In this document: positions 43,564 through 52,295 of the stretch, piece after piece
Layout: each line of letters opens with the position of its first letter
Numbering within the stretch: the stretch's first letter is position 1
Assembly (NCBI GenBank): GCA_965206775.1
Contig: CBDBKU010000003.1
Location: 2,170,001-2,234,000, forward strand
Direction: 5' to 3'
DNA length: 64,000 nucleotides
DNA from: VXMF01 sp965206775
GTDB taxonomy: Bacteria; Acidobacteriota; Terriglobia; Bryobacterales; UBA6623
The notes under the pieces: model-generated
Seen by the model: the letters and a program-made list of their open reading frames with translations, nothing else
Database searches by the model: none
Told to the model about the DNA's origin: nothing
Made by a program: the position numbers and the translations under genes

Positions 43564-43722
43564 ATACACGGATTGGCAAGCCAATGAACCAAGCAGAGGC
43601 TAGGGGGGGGCACCAACCACAAAACACGCGATTCTGCGAGCTTTCCGCACGAAATGCTGGAATTCAGGGGCCAATTGGGGTGTTGGCCGACGACGAGCAG
43701 GTCGAGCGATGTTAAACATGGG

Positions 43723-43726
43723 CTAG
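43723..43726. repeat. Target-site duplication CTAG, right
   Basis: Second CTAG copy, at the right border of the IS1634-like element; see the copy at 39390-39393. Confidence 0.8.
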
Positions 43727-44652
43727 GCTTTGAGAACGCCGCCGCTCGGAAATGGCATCTTTCCACGGCAGGTGCCTTGGCGCACGGCTTTGACCACCAG
43801 TTTCCGGACCGGACGGCCTACCTCGAGCAGTCAGTGGAATTCCTCGAGGCCAGACACGAGCGGCCGTTCTGCCTGTATTTCTGTCCGACGCATACGCATC
43901 GTCCATTCCGCGAGCACAGCGGGTTCGAGTACGAGCCGGACGGGCTTGGCGAGTGCCTGCCACCATACCTGAAGGATACCGCTCAAGTGCGCGAACACTA
44001 TGCCTGGTATCTGTCGGAGACGAGCCAGATGGATGACGAGATAGGGCAACTCCTCGCCGCGCTAGAGCGCACTGGAGAGTTGGAAAGGACAGTCGTGGCG
44101 TTCATGACTGATCACGGGCCTTCGATGCACCGGGCTAAGTTCTCGCTCTACGACTGGGGAACACACACCAGCCTGATTTTCCGGGGACCTGGAATCTCGG
44201 GGCGCGGACGCGTCGACCTTGGACTGGCGTCAACCGTTGATGTTGCTCCGACGCTGATGAGCCTCGCGGGGGGCACTGCGCCACCGGCATGTCAAGGGGT
44301 CGACCTGGAACCGCGGCTGGCCGCCCGCAGTTCGGACGCCCGGGAATACGTGTTCGCCGAGCACCACGAGCGGAACCACCTGACAGCTGTTCGCGGCGAG
44401 CGCTTCAAGCTGATTCGGAATCACACCAAGGACGAGCCCTTGATACGGCCGCAGGTGATTCGCAATTGGCAGGAGATGGGCGAGGACACGTTGCGCCAGC
44501 CCTATCCGCTTCCGCGTCCGCCGGAAGAGTTGTACGATCTTTCAGCGGATCCGCTCGAGAGCCGGAATCTCGCAGATAAGCCCGCATACCAAGGACAGCT
44601 TGCCGAGTTGCGAGGCGAGCTTAAGCGGTGGTCAGAGATGCCGCTCCGTTAG

Positions 44653-45324
44653 CAGTGAGAGGGTGCTGAGCTCTCGGACAGAGAGCAATTCGGTCCGCCG
44701 AAAGGAAGTCAACGATGACGAAGAGAGTGAGTTCTTGCCCGATACCACGGACCTAGACCGTTTCGGTCGGCCGCTTCGAGGCTTAAGGCTGCCTTCCTAG
44801 CCTGTCCAAAGCTCATGCCGATCAGCTGTACTGGACCACGTAGGGAACCGCAGGCAGCTCTAAGAAACTACCAGTTCTTGCAAATTGAAAGAGGCTATTC
44901 AAAGTAAGTATCAATAGAATCTACGAACTAGATGATGTTTGTGGGATGCATACTTACAATAAAATAAGAAGTTATCGTCTTGAAATATTCGATCACAGTA
45001 TGCTATATAATAGGATATAGATCGACAACAATAAATATTTTGAGTAAGAGTGAACCATGTGTTAATCACAAATCAAACTAATTGAACGTATTTCTAAATC
45101 ACTATCTAGCGTCGAATTGCATCCTCTATTTCATCGGATCGACCTATCGGAATCAGCATCGGGTTCGCGGACGTCACCGTTCACGCCCCAGTCGTGCGAA
45201 CGGGAAGAATCACGTCAATCTAGAATCCAGACCTACGCAAGAAGTTCGGCCCCTCGCGCTCGTGGGCCTGAAACAGGGATGAGGATACGCTATGGTGTCT
45301 GTGGCTTGAACCGGACTTGATCAA
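44653..45324. other. Non-coding region with AT-rich island
   Basis: About 670 nt after the broken sulfatase. A 240-nt core at 44881-45120 has about 30% GC by hand count (73 of 240), far below its surroundings. It holds an inverted repeat, GTAAGTAT (44904-44911) and ATACTTAC (44950-44957), and a perfect TATAAT (45006-45011) with a TTGAAA 20 nt upstream. No reading frame of note is present. TATGGT at 45291-45296 may be the -10 box of the GH51 gene. Confidence 0.6.
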
Positions 45325-47499
45325 ATGCTCTCTTGGCTGCATCCCAATACATTCGGCCTGCGGCCGGGATGTTGGACGCAGATTGCCGTCGTCCTCGCCG
45401 CGCTACCAATTGGCTCCGGCCTTGTCTCCTGCGCCGGGTCTCCGCCGGACGGCGCGGAACCCTCGATCCAAGCAACTATCCGAATCGACGCTTCGGAACG
45501 CCTCAACCCAGTCAGCGACTTGCTTTACGGCCATTTCGCCGAGTTCATGTACGAGAACATCAAGCACGGCCTTTGGGCCGAACTGCTCGTCAACCGTGGA
45601 TTCGAGGATGTCGCTCCGCCGCCCGCCGCTGCCCATTACTGGGAGCGCTACCCGGATACGCGCAATCACGCTCCGGGTTTCGTGCTCGGTGGTGGGGCAC
45701 TTGGCGTCTCCGAGCAGGGCTATCCCGCGTCCTACGAGAACCGGGCACAAGTCCTGGTCAACGCCCGATCGGAGCAAAGGGGCCATGGCATCTACCAATC
45801 CAATGTGCCTGTCCGCTCAGGCGTGAACTACCGGGGGTCCGTCTGGCTGCGCGCACGCGGTGTCAATCGGGCTGAAGGCGGCCTTCAGGCCGATCGTCAA
45901 TTCGAAGGCTCCGTGAGCGTTTCCATCGAAGAGAATAAATCCGGTGGGAAGGTCTACGCGACCGGCGATCTGACAGGCATCCCAGCGACCTGGACTCGCT
46001 TCGAATTTGATCTCCCAGTCACCGAGTCCGACCCGCTCGCCCGGTTCGCCATCCGGGTTTTCGGAGCCGGTGCGCTCTGGATCGACCAAGTCTCCTTGGT
46101 GTCCGGCGATGCGGCCGACAACATCCGAGCCGACGTGCTCGAGAGAATCCGTAGGTTGCAGCCAGCGTTCGTCCGCTGGCCTGGCGGGAACGTGGCTCAG
46201 GACTACCACTGGGAGTGGGGCATCGGTCCTCGTGACGAGCGTCCAGTCTGGGTCAACATGTCATGGGACAACGATCCCGAGCCGGCCGACTTCGGCACGA
46301 TCGAGTTCCTGCAATTTTGCAAGAGTGTCGGCGCGGAGCCCAACATCGTTGTCAACGCCGAAGGTCGGGGAGCGACCGTGGGAGAGGCAGCCAGGCTGCG
46401 TGCCGAGGGCAAGGACATCCGCAATCACTCGCGTCCCGCGACCGCCGAGGAGGCCGCCAACTGGGTCGAGTACGTGAACGGAGACGCTAGCACTCCGTTC
46501 GGTGCGCTTCGGGAGCGAGACGGATATGCCGAACCGTTCGGCGTTGCCTATTGGGAGGTCGGCAACGAAATCTGGGGCGACTGGGTGCGCGGCCATTCGG
46601 ACGCTGCCACCTACGCCGCCAACGCACTTCGCTACATCCGGGCAATGAAGGCAGTGGATCCGTCCATCAAGATCATCGCAGTCGGTGACGAGAATCTGGA
46701 CTGGAACCGGACCGTGCTGGAGGAGATCGGCGGCGAGATCGACATGCTCGCGATTCACCACTACCGTCCTAAGGAAGACGACCCGCCCGGCTTCGCCGCC
46801 CTGATGGCGAGGCCGCTCTGGTACGAAGGCCTCTACAGGCGGATCCGCGACATGATCCGCGAGATTGTGCCGGGCCGGGACATTGGAGTGGCTTTGAACG
46901 AATGGAACACCACGTTCAGCATCCCGCGGCAGCACACGATGGAGTCCGCACTATACGGAGCCCGCCTGATGAACGTCTTCGAACGCCAGGGGGATCTGAT
47001 CCGCATGAGCGCCGTTTCTGACCTAGTCAACGGCTGGCCCGGCGGCGTGATTCAAGCAAGCCGCCACGACGTGTTCACTACCGCGACGTATTCGGTTATC
47101 GAGGCTTACAACCGGCACCGTGGCGACTGGCGCCTGAAGGCGGAGGTCAAATGCGACGTCACGTACGATCCAGGGGATCCCTCGCTTGGTACGGCGGTAC
47201 CGGCGCTTGATGTGTCCGTGACCGCGAATGAGGCTGGCACGGTGATATACGTCAAGGCCGTGAACACCTCAGCCGAGCATTCCATTCGGGCTGCCGTCGA
47301 TTTGCAAGGCCTCGGTGGCGAGGTCGGAAGCGAGGCAACCGCAACTACGGTCACGGCCCCCACACTCCGGACGGCCAACAGCTTCTCGGAACCGAACCGT
47401 GTCGCCAGTCGCGAATCGGCTTTTCCGCTCGATGGCCCTCGATTCGCGTATGAGTTCCCGAAGCACTCGGTGACCGTGGTCCGTATCAGCATCATGTAG
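45325..47499 (+). CDS. GH51 alpha-L-arabinofuranosidase, lipoprotein
   Basis: The enzyme removes L-arabinofuranosyl residues from arabinans, arabinoxylans or arabinogalactans. The 724-residue protein starts with a lipoprotein leader (lipobox GLVSC). The N-terminal region includes a carbohydrate-binding-like beta domain at about 110-250. The GH51 barrel shows FVRWPGGNVAQDYHWEWGIG. The catalytic acid/base is E415 in WEVGNE and the nucleophile is E526 in LNEWN. A C-terminal beta domain ends the chain. It lies between a broken and an intact sulfatase, which suggests a role in breaking down sulfated, arabinose-containing glycans. The true start could be slightly downstream, but none is as well placed for the leader. 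Confidence 0.93.
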   Translation: MLSWLHPNTFGLRPGCWTQIAVVLAALPIGSGLVSCAGSPPDGAEPSIQATIRIDASERLNPVSDLLYGHFAEFMYENIKHGLWAELLVNRGFEDVAPPPAAAHYWERYPDTRNHAPGFVLGGGALGVSEQGYPASYENRAQVLVNARSEQRGHGIYQSNVPVRSGVNYRGSVWLRARGVNRAEGGLQADRQFEGSVSVSIEENKSGGKVYATGDLTGIPATWTRFEFDLPVTESDPLARFAIRVFGAGALWIDQVSLVSGDAADNIRADVLERIRRLQPAFVRWPGGNVAQDYHWEWGIGPRDERPVWVNMSWDNDPEPADFGTIEFLQFCKSVGAEPNIVVNAEGRGATVGEAARLRAEGKDIRNHSRPATAEEAANWVEYVNGDASTPFGALRERDGYAEPFGVAYWEVGNEIWGDWVRGHSDAATYAANALRYIRAMKAVDPSIKIIAVGDENLDWNRTVLEEIGGEIDMLAIHHYRPKEDDPPGFAALMARPLWYEGLYRRIRDMIREIVPGRDIGVALNEWNTTFSIPRQHTMESALYGARLMNVFERQGDLIRMSAVSDLVNGWPGGVIQASRHDVFTTATYSVIEAYNRHRGDWRLKAEVKCDVTYDPGDPSLGTAVPALDVSVTANEAGTVIYVKAVNTSAEHSIRAAVDLQGLGGEVGSEATATTVTAPTLRTANSFSEPNRVASRESAFPLDGPRFAYEFPKHSVTVVRISIM

Positions 47500-47578
47500 G
47501 CAAGCTCCGCCGGGGGAACTCGCCGCTGCTGCGTTGGCGTGGGGGCTTGTCCGGGCCTATGGCTTCCCGCAATCTCGG

Positions 47579-47584
47579 TAGAAT
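47579..47584 (+). promoter_or_regulatory. -10 box TAGAAT for sulfatase
   Basis: TAGAAT ends 7 nt before the ATG at 47592. This excludes the longer frame starting at 47547, because the box would then be coding. Confidence 0.55.
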
Positions 47585-47591
47585 CGGCCCT

Positions 47592-49112
47592 ATGGCGCTC
47601 TTCCGCATACTGGCTCTCGCCTTCATTCCCGCACTCGGCTACTCGGCTCCGAACATCATCTTTGTCATGAGCGACGACCACGCCGTGCCGGCGCTCAGCG
47701 CGTACGGAGGCGATCTCATTTCGACTCCTAACTTGGACCGCTTGGCGATCGAGGGCGCCCGGTTCGACGCAGCGTTCGTGACGAACTCGATTTGCACGCC
47801 GAGCCGGGCGGTGGTCCTGACCGGCAAGCACAGCCACAAGAATGGCGTCCTGACTCTGCTCGACACGTTCGATGGATCGCAACCGACGCTCGCCAAGTAC
47901 CTGCGGGCAGCAGGCTATCACACCGGCATGGTCGGCAAGTGGCACCTCAAGAGCGAGCCCACTGGGTTCGACGAGTACGCGGTTCTCCCCGGCCAGGGTC
48001 TTTACTACGATCCGTTCCTTCGACACACCGACAAGTGGACCGAGGAACAGCGATACGAAGGCTACGTGACCGACGTAATCACGAACCAGGCACTGCACTT
48101 CCTGGACAACCGCCCGGAAGGCAAGCCGTTTTTCCTCATGTACCACCACAAGGCTCCGCACGACGTGTTCGTTCCGAAGCGCGAGCATTCCGGGCTCTTT
48201 ACCGACCCGATTCCCGAGCCACCGACGTTGAACGAGGACGTGTCGAAACGGATTGCCCTGCGGGAGACTGTGGAGACGATCGGCCACCGGCACACCTCCT
48301 ACGGAGTGCCGGAGTGGGGCTGGTTCCTAAGGCGGGTCCGCTACAGTCCGGAGGAGGTCTCAACGTGGGAGCGGGATCTCGCGGGCCTCTCGGGTCCTGC
48401 GTTGCGCAAGGCGCAGTATCAGATCTACATGCGGCGCTACTTGCAATGCGTCTACTCGATTGACGAGAACATGGGCCGAGTCCTGGACTACCTGGACGAG
48501 AACGGTCTGGCTCGCGACACGCTCGTCGTCTATACGTCCGACCAAGGCTTTTTCCTCGGCGAGCACGGCCTCTACGACAAGCGGTTCATGTACGAGCCAG
48601 CCTTCCGCATTCCCTTGCTCCTGCGGTGGCCGGCTGAAATCGAAGCCGGCACTGTCACAGGCGAACTCGTGCAGAATCTTGACTTCGCCCCGACGCTGCT
48701 GGACGCTGCGGGTGTCGGCATACCTTCGGACATTCAGGGCAGGAGCTTCCTGAGCATCGCCAAAGGGGCGCCGTCATCCGACTGGCGTGACGCCGTCTAC
48801 TACCGCTACTGGATGAGCCGGGGCCATTTCAACATTCCCGGGCACCTCGGAGTGAGGACCAAGCGATACAAGCTCATCTACTTTTACGACAACCCAGTCG
48901 GTCCCGATGGAAAGGCGCTTGTCAATGGAGCGCGAGCGAACGTTCGCGACCCGTTCTGGGAGTTCTACGACATCGCCGACGACCCCTTGGAAGTAAGGAA
49001 CCTCTACCATGAGCCTGCTCACGAGGGTCTGATCCGCGCGCTCAAGGAGCGCATCGTGCAGCTGAGAAAGCAGTACGGCGACGATCGCGACGGCCTCGAT
49101 CTCGGCGACTAG
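47592..49112 (+). CDS. Exported type I sulfatase
   Basis: The 506-residue sulfatase has a Sec leader (MALFRILALAFIPALGYSAP). The formylglycine motif C68-T-P-S-R is intact, and metal-site blocks NIIFVMSDDHA and TSDQGFFLGEHGLYDKRFMY are complete. KWHLKSE and the C-terminal region DDPLEVRNLYHEP are typical. The closest general type is the choline-sulfatase/iduronate-sulfatase-like group acting on carbohydrate sulfates; the substrate is not known. It follows the GH51 gene by 92 nt but has its own -10 box. It is the second intact sulfatase of the window. Confidence 0.92.
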   Translation: MALFRILALAFIPALGYSAPNIIFVMSDDHAVPALSAYGGDLISTPNLDRLAIEGARFDAAFVTNSICTPSRAVVLTGKHSHKNGVLTLLDTFDGSQPTLAKYLRAAGYHTGMVGKWHLKSEPTGFDEYAVLPGQGLYYDPFLRHTDKWTEEQRYEGYVTDVITNQALHFLDNRPEGKPFFLMYHHKAPHDVFVPKREHSGLFTDPIPEPPTLNEDVSKRIALRETVETIGHRHTSYGVPEWGWFLRRVRYSPEEVSTWERDLAGLSGPALRKAQYQIYMRRYLQCVYSIDENMGRVLDYLDENGLARDTLVVYTSDQGFFLGEHGLYDKRFMYEPAFRIPLLLRWPAEIEAGTVTGELVQNLDFAPTLLDAAGVGIPSDIQGRSFLSIAKGAPSSDWRDAVYYRYWMSRGHFNIPGHLGVRTKRYKLIYFYDNPVGPDGKALVNGARANVRDPFWEFYDIADDPLEVRNLYHEPAHEGLIRALKERIVQLRKQYGDDRDGLDLGD

Positions 49113-49378
49113 GCACAGAGACTGCGATGCGCCCATGCGATTACGCCGCCGGGTGGATCGAATGCCGGGCCACGCTGGCCATGTGGCCGTTGTATCCGAA
49201 CCCGTCCAGCATTGACTCGCGGGCGAGATCCAAGGACTCCGGCACAGATTGGAGATTCCTTGCGGTACCTAGATCGATGGCGTCAAGTCAAGCCACGAGC
49301 TAGCCGCTCGCGGGCGGGCGCAGCGCGACGCTATTCCGTCACTCCATGCCCCAGTTCCGGCCGGACCTTGCTGGCGTG

Positions 49379-49384
49379 TACATT
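49379..49384 (+). promoter_or_regulatory. -10 box TACATT for small exported protein
   Basis: TACATT ends 8 nt before the ATG at 49393. Confidence 0.45.
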
Positions 49385-49392
49385 AGGAGCTT

Positions 49393-49756
49393 ATGACCCG
49401 ACAGCGATTCCTGCTGCGTTCGTCGCTCCTTCTTGCCTCGGCTGCGGTTCCCGCGCTCGATGCCGCTGGCATCGACGGCAAGTGGAACCTGGTTTGGGAT
49501 ACCGAAGGAGGCGTACGTCGCACCCAATGGCAGATCGTGCAGGACGGCCAGAAGTTGACAGTCGAAACCAATGGCCAGGTCTTCAAGGGCACTCTCAACG
49601 GCGATCGGATCGTGTTAGCAGGTGAGTTCTACGCCGGAGAGGCGGGGTATTCGGCCACGCTCAAGGTAGAGGGAACGTTCCAAGGGCGAGGAACTAAGAG
49701 GCAAGGGCACTTGGGACCAGTACGCAATGACATTCACGGGCAAGCGCGCGGAGTGA
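49393..49756 (+). pseudogene. Small exported protein, probable frameshift
   Basis: A signal peptide (LLRSSLLLASAAVPALDAAG) leads a small beta-rich domain (GKWNLVWDTEGGVRRTQW, VFKGTLNGDRIVLAGEFY) of a type often found in acidobacterial exported proteins. I cannot name it. In the straight frame the tail after VEGTFQG turns Arg-rich and unlike the rest, with a stop at 49785. Dropping one C near 49679-49681 gives KGEELRGKGTWDQYAMTFTG and a stop at 49754-49756, which suits the fold much better. The cause may be a real 1-nt insertion or a sequencing error. It is convergent with the HupE-like gene. Confidence 0.6.
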
Positions 49757-49777
49757 CGCTCCCGGTTCTGCTCAGGC

Positions 49778-50779
49778 CTAGGTGAGTACTCCCAGCGCGA
49801 ACCACCCCAGTCCAAGGACGAGCAGCAGCAGGCCGACGAGTTGCTCGGTTCGCCTACGTGCGAACCTAAGCCTCATTCCGCCGATTCCGGCCGCTAGAAG
49901 TGCCTCGATGCCGAGTGCGCCGGGCAGGAAATATGCGGGATTCATCCGCGCCGTGCCAAGAAAAGCTCCTAGGAAGAGTCCGTGGAAACAGCCCATCGCC
50001 CCGCACACGACCCAGCGGTTCTTCGCATCCGGCAGGAAAAGGACTTCAGCAGCTACGTACGCGACAGTAAGCGCCGCTGCCGCTTCCAGGAATGCGGACG
50101 GCAGCTGCCACCCCCACAATCCGCTTGCCAGAGCTACTGCCGATTGGGCGCCAAAAAATGCCCCGGCGCATCCGGCGAACTCGACCCTCGTCCGACCTGC
50201 CAGCGCCAACCCGACGAGAAACAGAAGGAGTTCGGGGCTCGTGATGGCCTTCCGGAGGCCCGCGCCAACCTCCGTCGTCGCCGTTTCCAGCCATGTCGGC
50301 GGCGCAAAGCGGATCTCTGCTTCCCGGAAGGTGATGTCGAATACGGTTTGGCGCGCGGTATCGCCTTCACCCGAACGCAGGATGTGGACGTGGTGCGGCA
50401 CGGTGACGGACGGAAACTCGCAACGAACTGACACCGTGTCCGGCGGGTCGGCAAATCGGTAGGCTGCCTCGCAGATATAGAGGTCCTGGCCAAGTTCCTC
50501 GCGGCAAGCCCCTTCGGCAAGGAGTCCTTCCGCGCCCTCCGACTGCACAACCAGCGCCTCTAGCAAGATCCGCTGGCGATCCGGGTCTTGCGGAACCTCC
50601 GACAGAGGCATGCGCAGCTCGTACCGCACAGATTGGCCGTCGAGGCGCAAGCTGCCTTGGCTCATGCTCAGGACGTGGGCGTGCGCGGAAAACGACCAAA
50701 TGGCAGCTCCCGTTGCCAGCAGCCAGGCCGCTCTACGGGACATTAGGCGCCGCGATCTGCCCGAAGAGGCCGCGTTCAT
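49778..50779 (-). CDS. HupE/UreJ-like membrane protein
   Basis: The 333-residue protein has an N-terminal leader (LLATGAAIWSFSAHAHVLSM), a soluble periplasmic segment of about 150 residues, and a C-terminal multi-helix domain of HupE/UreJ type. Helices carry GLALAGRTRVEFAGCAGAFF, the metal-type block AMGCFHGLFLGAFLG and GLLLLVLGLGWFALGV. HupE/UreJ proteins are linked to nickel or cobalt uptake, although no hydrogenase or urease gene is in the window. The ATG at 50779 overlaps the stop of the propeller gene (ATGA); MSRRAAW at 50743 is the alternative. The two genes are probably translated together. Confidence 0.83.
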   Translation of the reverse strand: MNAASSGRSRRLMSRRAAWLLATGAAIWSFSAHAHVLSMSQGSLRLDGQSVRYELRMPLSEVPQDPDRQRILLEALVVQSEGAEGLLAEGACREELGQDLYICEAAYRFADPPDTVSVRCEFPSVTVPHHVHILRSGEGDTARQTVFDITFREAEIRFAPPTWLETATTEVGAGLRKAITSPELLLFLVGLALAGRTRVEFAGCAGAFFGAQSAVALASGLWGWQLPSAFLEAAAALTVAYVAAEVLFLPDAKNRWVVCGAMGCFHGLFLGAFLGTARMNPAYFLPGALGIEALLAAGIGGMRLRFARRRTEQLVGLLLLVLGLGWFALGVLT

Positions 50780-52194
50780 TCCAGCCCGAAGCTGTACATT
50801 GCCTGCAGTGAACGGATGTAGACCTTGCCGTCGACGATTGCAGGGGTTGCGAAGCATGTGCCGTCCACGCCGCTTGTCGCGATCACGCTCCAACTCGCCC
50901 CTGGCTCCACGGCGCTGATCCTGCAGCCTTCGCTGATGGTGAAGATCTTTCCGTCTCCGGCGACCGGCGATGCCCAGTATTTGTCGATTGCGTCGCGTAG
51001 CCTGTCAACGCGATGCGACGTACCCGTCTTGGGATTGATGCTGCTGAAAATACCGCCGTCCTTGACCAGATAGATCGTTCCGCGGTAGAGCAGGGGAGAG
51101 GGCGTGTTCGGCAGGGACTTGTTGTAGCGCCACAACACCCCCTTCTCGGTGATATCCCCTCGCATCTCGCCCGGGCGGATGGCAACGAGATTGTTGATTG
51201 GAGCCCGCCGCGCCCCGTAAAAATACCAGTCGCGCTCGTCGAGCTTGCCATCGCCGCCGAGATCCGCTTCGGCCCACGGGTGGGCGGCTTTGAGCCGCTC
51301 GTACGGCGCCTCGTCTTGGGAAATCAACCGGTCTCCGTCCTTGTCGTGCTCTGCGAGCACGTCCTGAAACGAGGGCGTCTGCTCCTGTTGGCCGGGATCA
51401 CCGCCGATTTCCCAGCCGTTAATGTAAACGGTGTCGCCTTCGAAGAGAGGCACGCACTTGAGTTGCCAAGCGAATCCATTGACCCACCACAGCTCCGCAC
51501 CGGTTTCCAGATCGTAGGCTGACACGCGGTAGGCGCCTGGCACGACCAGTTGCGGCTTGCCGTCTGGCGGGCGGAAGACGCCCGCCGTGCCGTAGCCCCG
51601 CGTAGTCATCGGGCGCTGTGTCTTCCAAACCGTCTCGCCCGTCGCCGGATCCAGGGCGATCAGGTAGGCTCCCATCTGCTGATCGCAGACGATCACCAGC
51701 TTGCCATCAGCGAGGATCGGTGACGATCCGTGTCCGTTCTGATTGACGAACGGTCCAAGCGGCCGTTGCCAGCGCTCGTTGCCGTGGGCGTCGAACGAAA
51801 GGGCTCCGAAGTCGCCGAAGAAAACGTATACGTTCTCGCCGTCTGTGACCGGGGATGGCGACGCGGGGCCGTGCGTCCGCTGGAACGGCTCTCGGCGCGG
51901 TCTCGGTGCTTCGCGGATCCACAGCACCTCGCCAGAGTCGCGCTCCATTGCGAGCACCAGCAGCTTCTCGTCCTCGTAGGCCGTCAGGAAAATCCGGTCG
52001 CCGGCCACGACCGGCGAGGAATGCCCGGACGGCACCTCGCGTTTCCAGAGCAGGTTCTCGTCTTCTCCGAAGCGGAGTGGCAGAGCTTTTCCCTCCGCAA
52101 TTCCTGTGCCTTCCGGCCCTCGGAACTGCGGCCAGTCAGCCATCGCGGAGTTCGAGGCCAGCACAACTAGCGGCAATAGGAATCGCCAAGTCAT
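50776..52194 (-). CDS. PQQ-like beta-propeller protein with EF-hand insertion, exported
   Basis: The 472-residue protein has a leader (FLLPLVVLASNSAMADW) and an eight-bladed PQQ-like propeller: SGHSSPVVAGDRIFLTAYED, HGSSPILADGKLVIVCDQQ, GSYLI-type blades, and a C-terminal PAIVDGKVYIRS. Between blades, EF-hand loops are visible at D284-K-D-G-D and about 312-323 (DLGGDGKLDERD), so calcium binding is likely. No PQQ-binding catalytic set was identified, so an enzymatic role is unproven. The start at 52194 follows TATGCT (52202-52207). It leads the HupE-like gene with a 4-nt overlap and is divergent from the kinase gene. Confidence 0.87.
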   Translation of the reverse strand: MTWRFLLPLVVLASNSAMADWPQFRGPEGTGIAEGKALPLRFGEDENLLWKREVPSGHSSPVVAGDRIFLTAYEDEKLLVLAMERDSGEVLWIREAPRPRREPFQRTHGPASPSPVTDGENVYVFFGDFGALSFDAHGNERWQRPLGPFVNQNGHGSSPILADGKLVIVCDQQMGAYLIALDPATGETVWKTQRPMTTRGYGTAGVFRPPDGKPQLVVPGAYRVSAYDLETGAELWWVNGFAWQLKCVPLFEGDTVYINGWEIGGDPGQQEQTPSFQDVLAEHDKDGDRLISQDEAPYERLKAAHPWAEADLGGDGKLDERDWYFYGARRAPINNLVAIRPGEMRGDITEKGVLWRYNKSLPNTPSPLLYRGTIYLVKDGGIFSSINPKTGTSHRVDRLRDAIDKYWASPVAGDGKIFTISEGCRISAVEPGASWSVIATSGVDGTCFATPAIVDGKVYIRSLQAMYSFGLE

Positions 52195-52201
52195 GCCATC
52201 C

Positions 52202-52207
52202 AGCATA
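52202..52207 (-). promoter_or_regulatory. -10 box TATGCT for propeller-HupE operon
   Basis: On the minus strand TATGCT ends 7 nt before the ATG at 52194. The overlapping TTATAT (52205-52210) is a possible alternative. Confidence 0.45.
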
Positions 52208-52270
52208 TAACGCGTGTCATTCCACATCACTGATCGCGCGGATTCTCGGTGCGGGGGACGGGCCCCGCGA

Positions 52271-52276
52271 TAGAAT
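52271..52276 (+). promoter_or_regulatory. -10 box TAGAAT for kinase-uvrA operon
   Basis: TAGAAT lies 19 nt before the ATG at 52296. It overlaps a possible upstream ATG at 52275, which argues for the later start. It drives the divergent promoter pair with the propeller gene. Confidence 0.5.
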
Positions 52277-52295
52277 GCAAGGAACGAGCCACTTG

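Larger units (their letters stand above)
39394..43722 (-). mobile_element. IS1634-family element carrying a nested ISAs1 element
   Basis: The ends are inverted repeats: CCCATGTTTAACAT at 39394-39407 and its complement ATGTTAAACATGGG at 43709-43722. They are flanked by CTAG on both sides. The element encodes one transposase on the minus strand. Without the nested insertion and its extra target copy it is about 2162 nt. The family assignment rests on the transposase; a 4-nt duplication is shorter than usually described for IS1634. A small inverted repeat TCAGTA-AAC-TACTGA lies near the left end (39414-39428). Confidence 0.88.
38967..44652 (+). pseudogene. Sulfatase gene broken by nested IS and an in-frame stop
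   Basis: The N-terminal part has a Tat-like leader (MSRRALLAGLPVTALRA), a TAG stop at 39096-39098, then in the same frame ERPPNFVVIVADDHGWNDV and the sulfatase motif CSPGR (39252 on). At 39390 it is cut by an IS element. The rest resumes after 43726 with GFENAAARKWHLS, TDHGPSMHRAKFS and a C-terminus ending at 44652. Removing the IS and one CTAG copy joins the frame as GLKE-L-GFENAAA. The TAG lies at the leader/mature junction and may be a separate mutation. A rescued start at GTG 39120 would lack the leader and part of the first strand. Confidence 0.9.

Noticed and set aside
42235..43587. Open frame of 450 codons opposite the IS1634 transposase
   Set aside because: The translation is Gly/Ala-rich without family resemblance and is a GC-driven shadow of the transposase.
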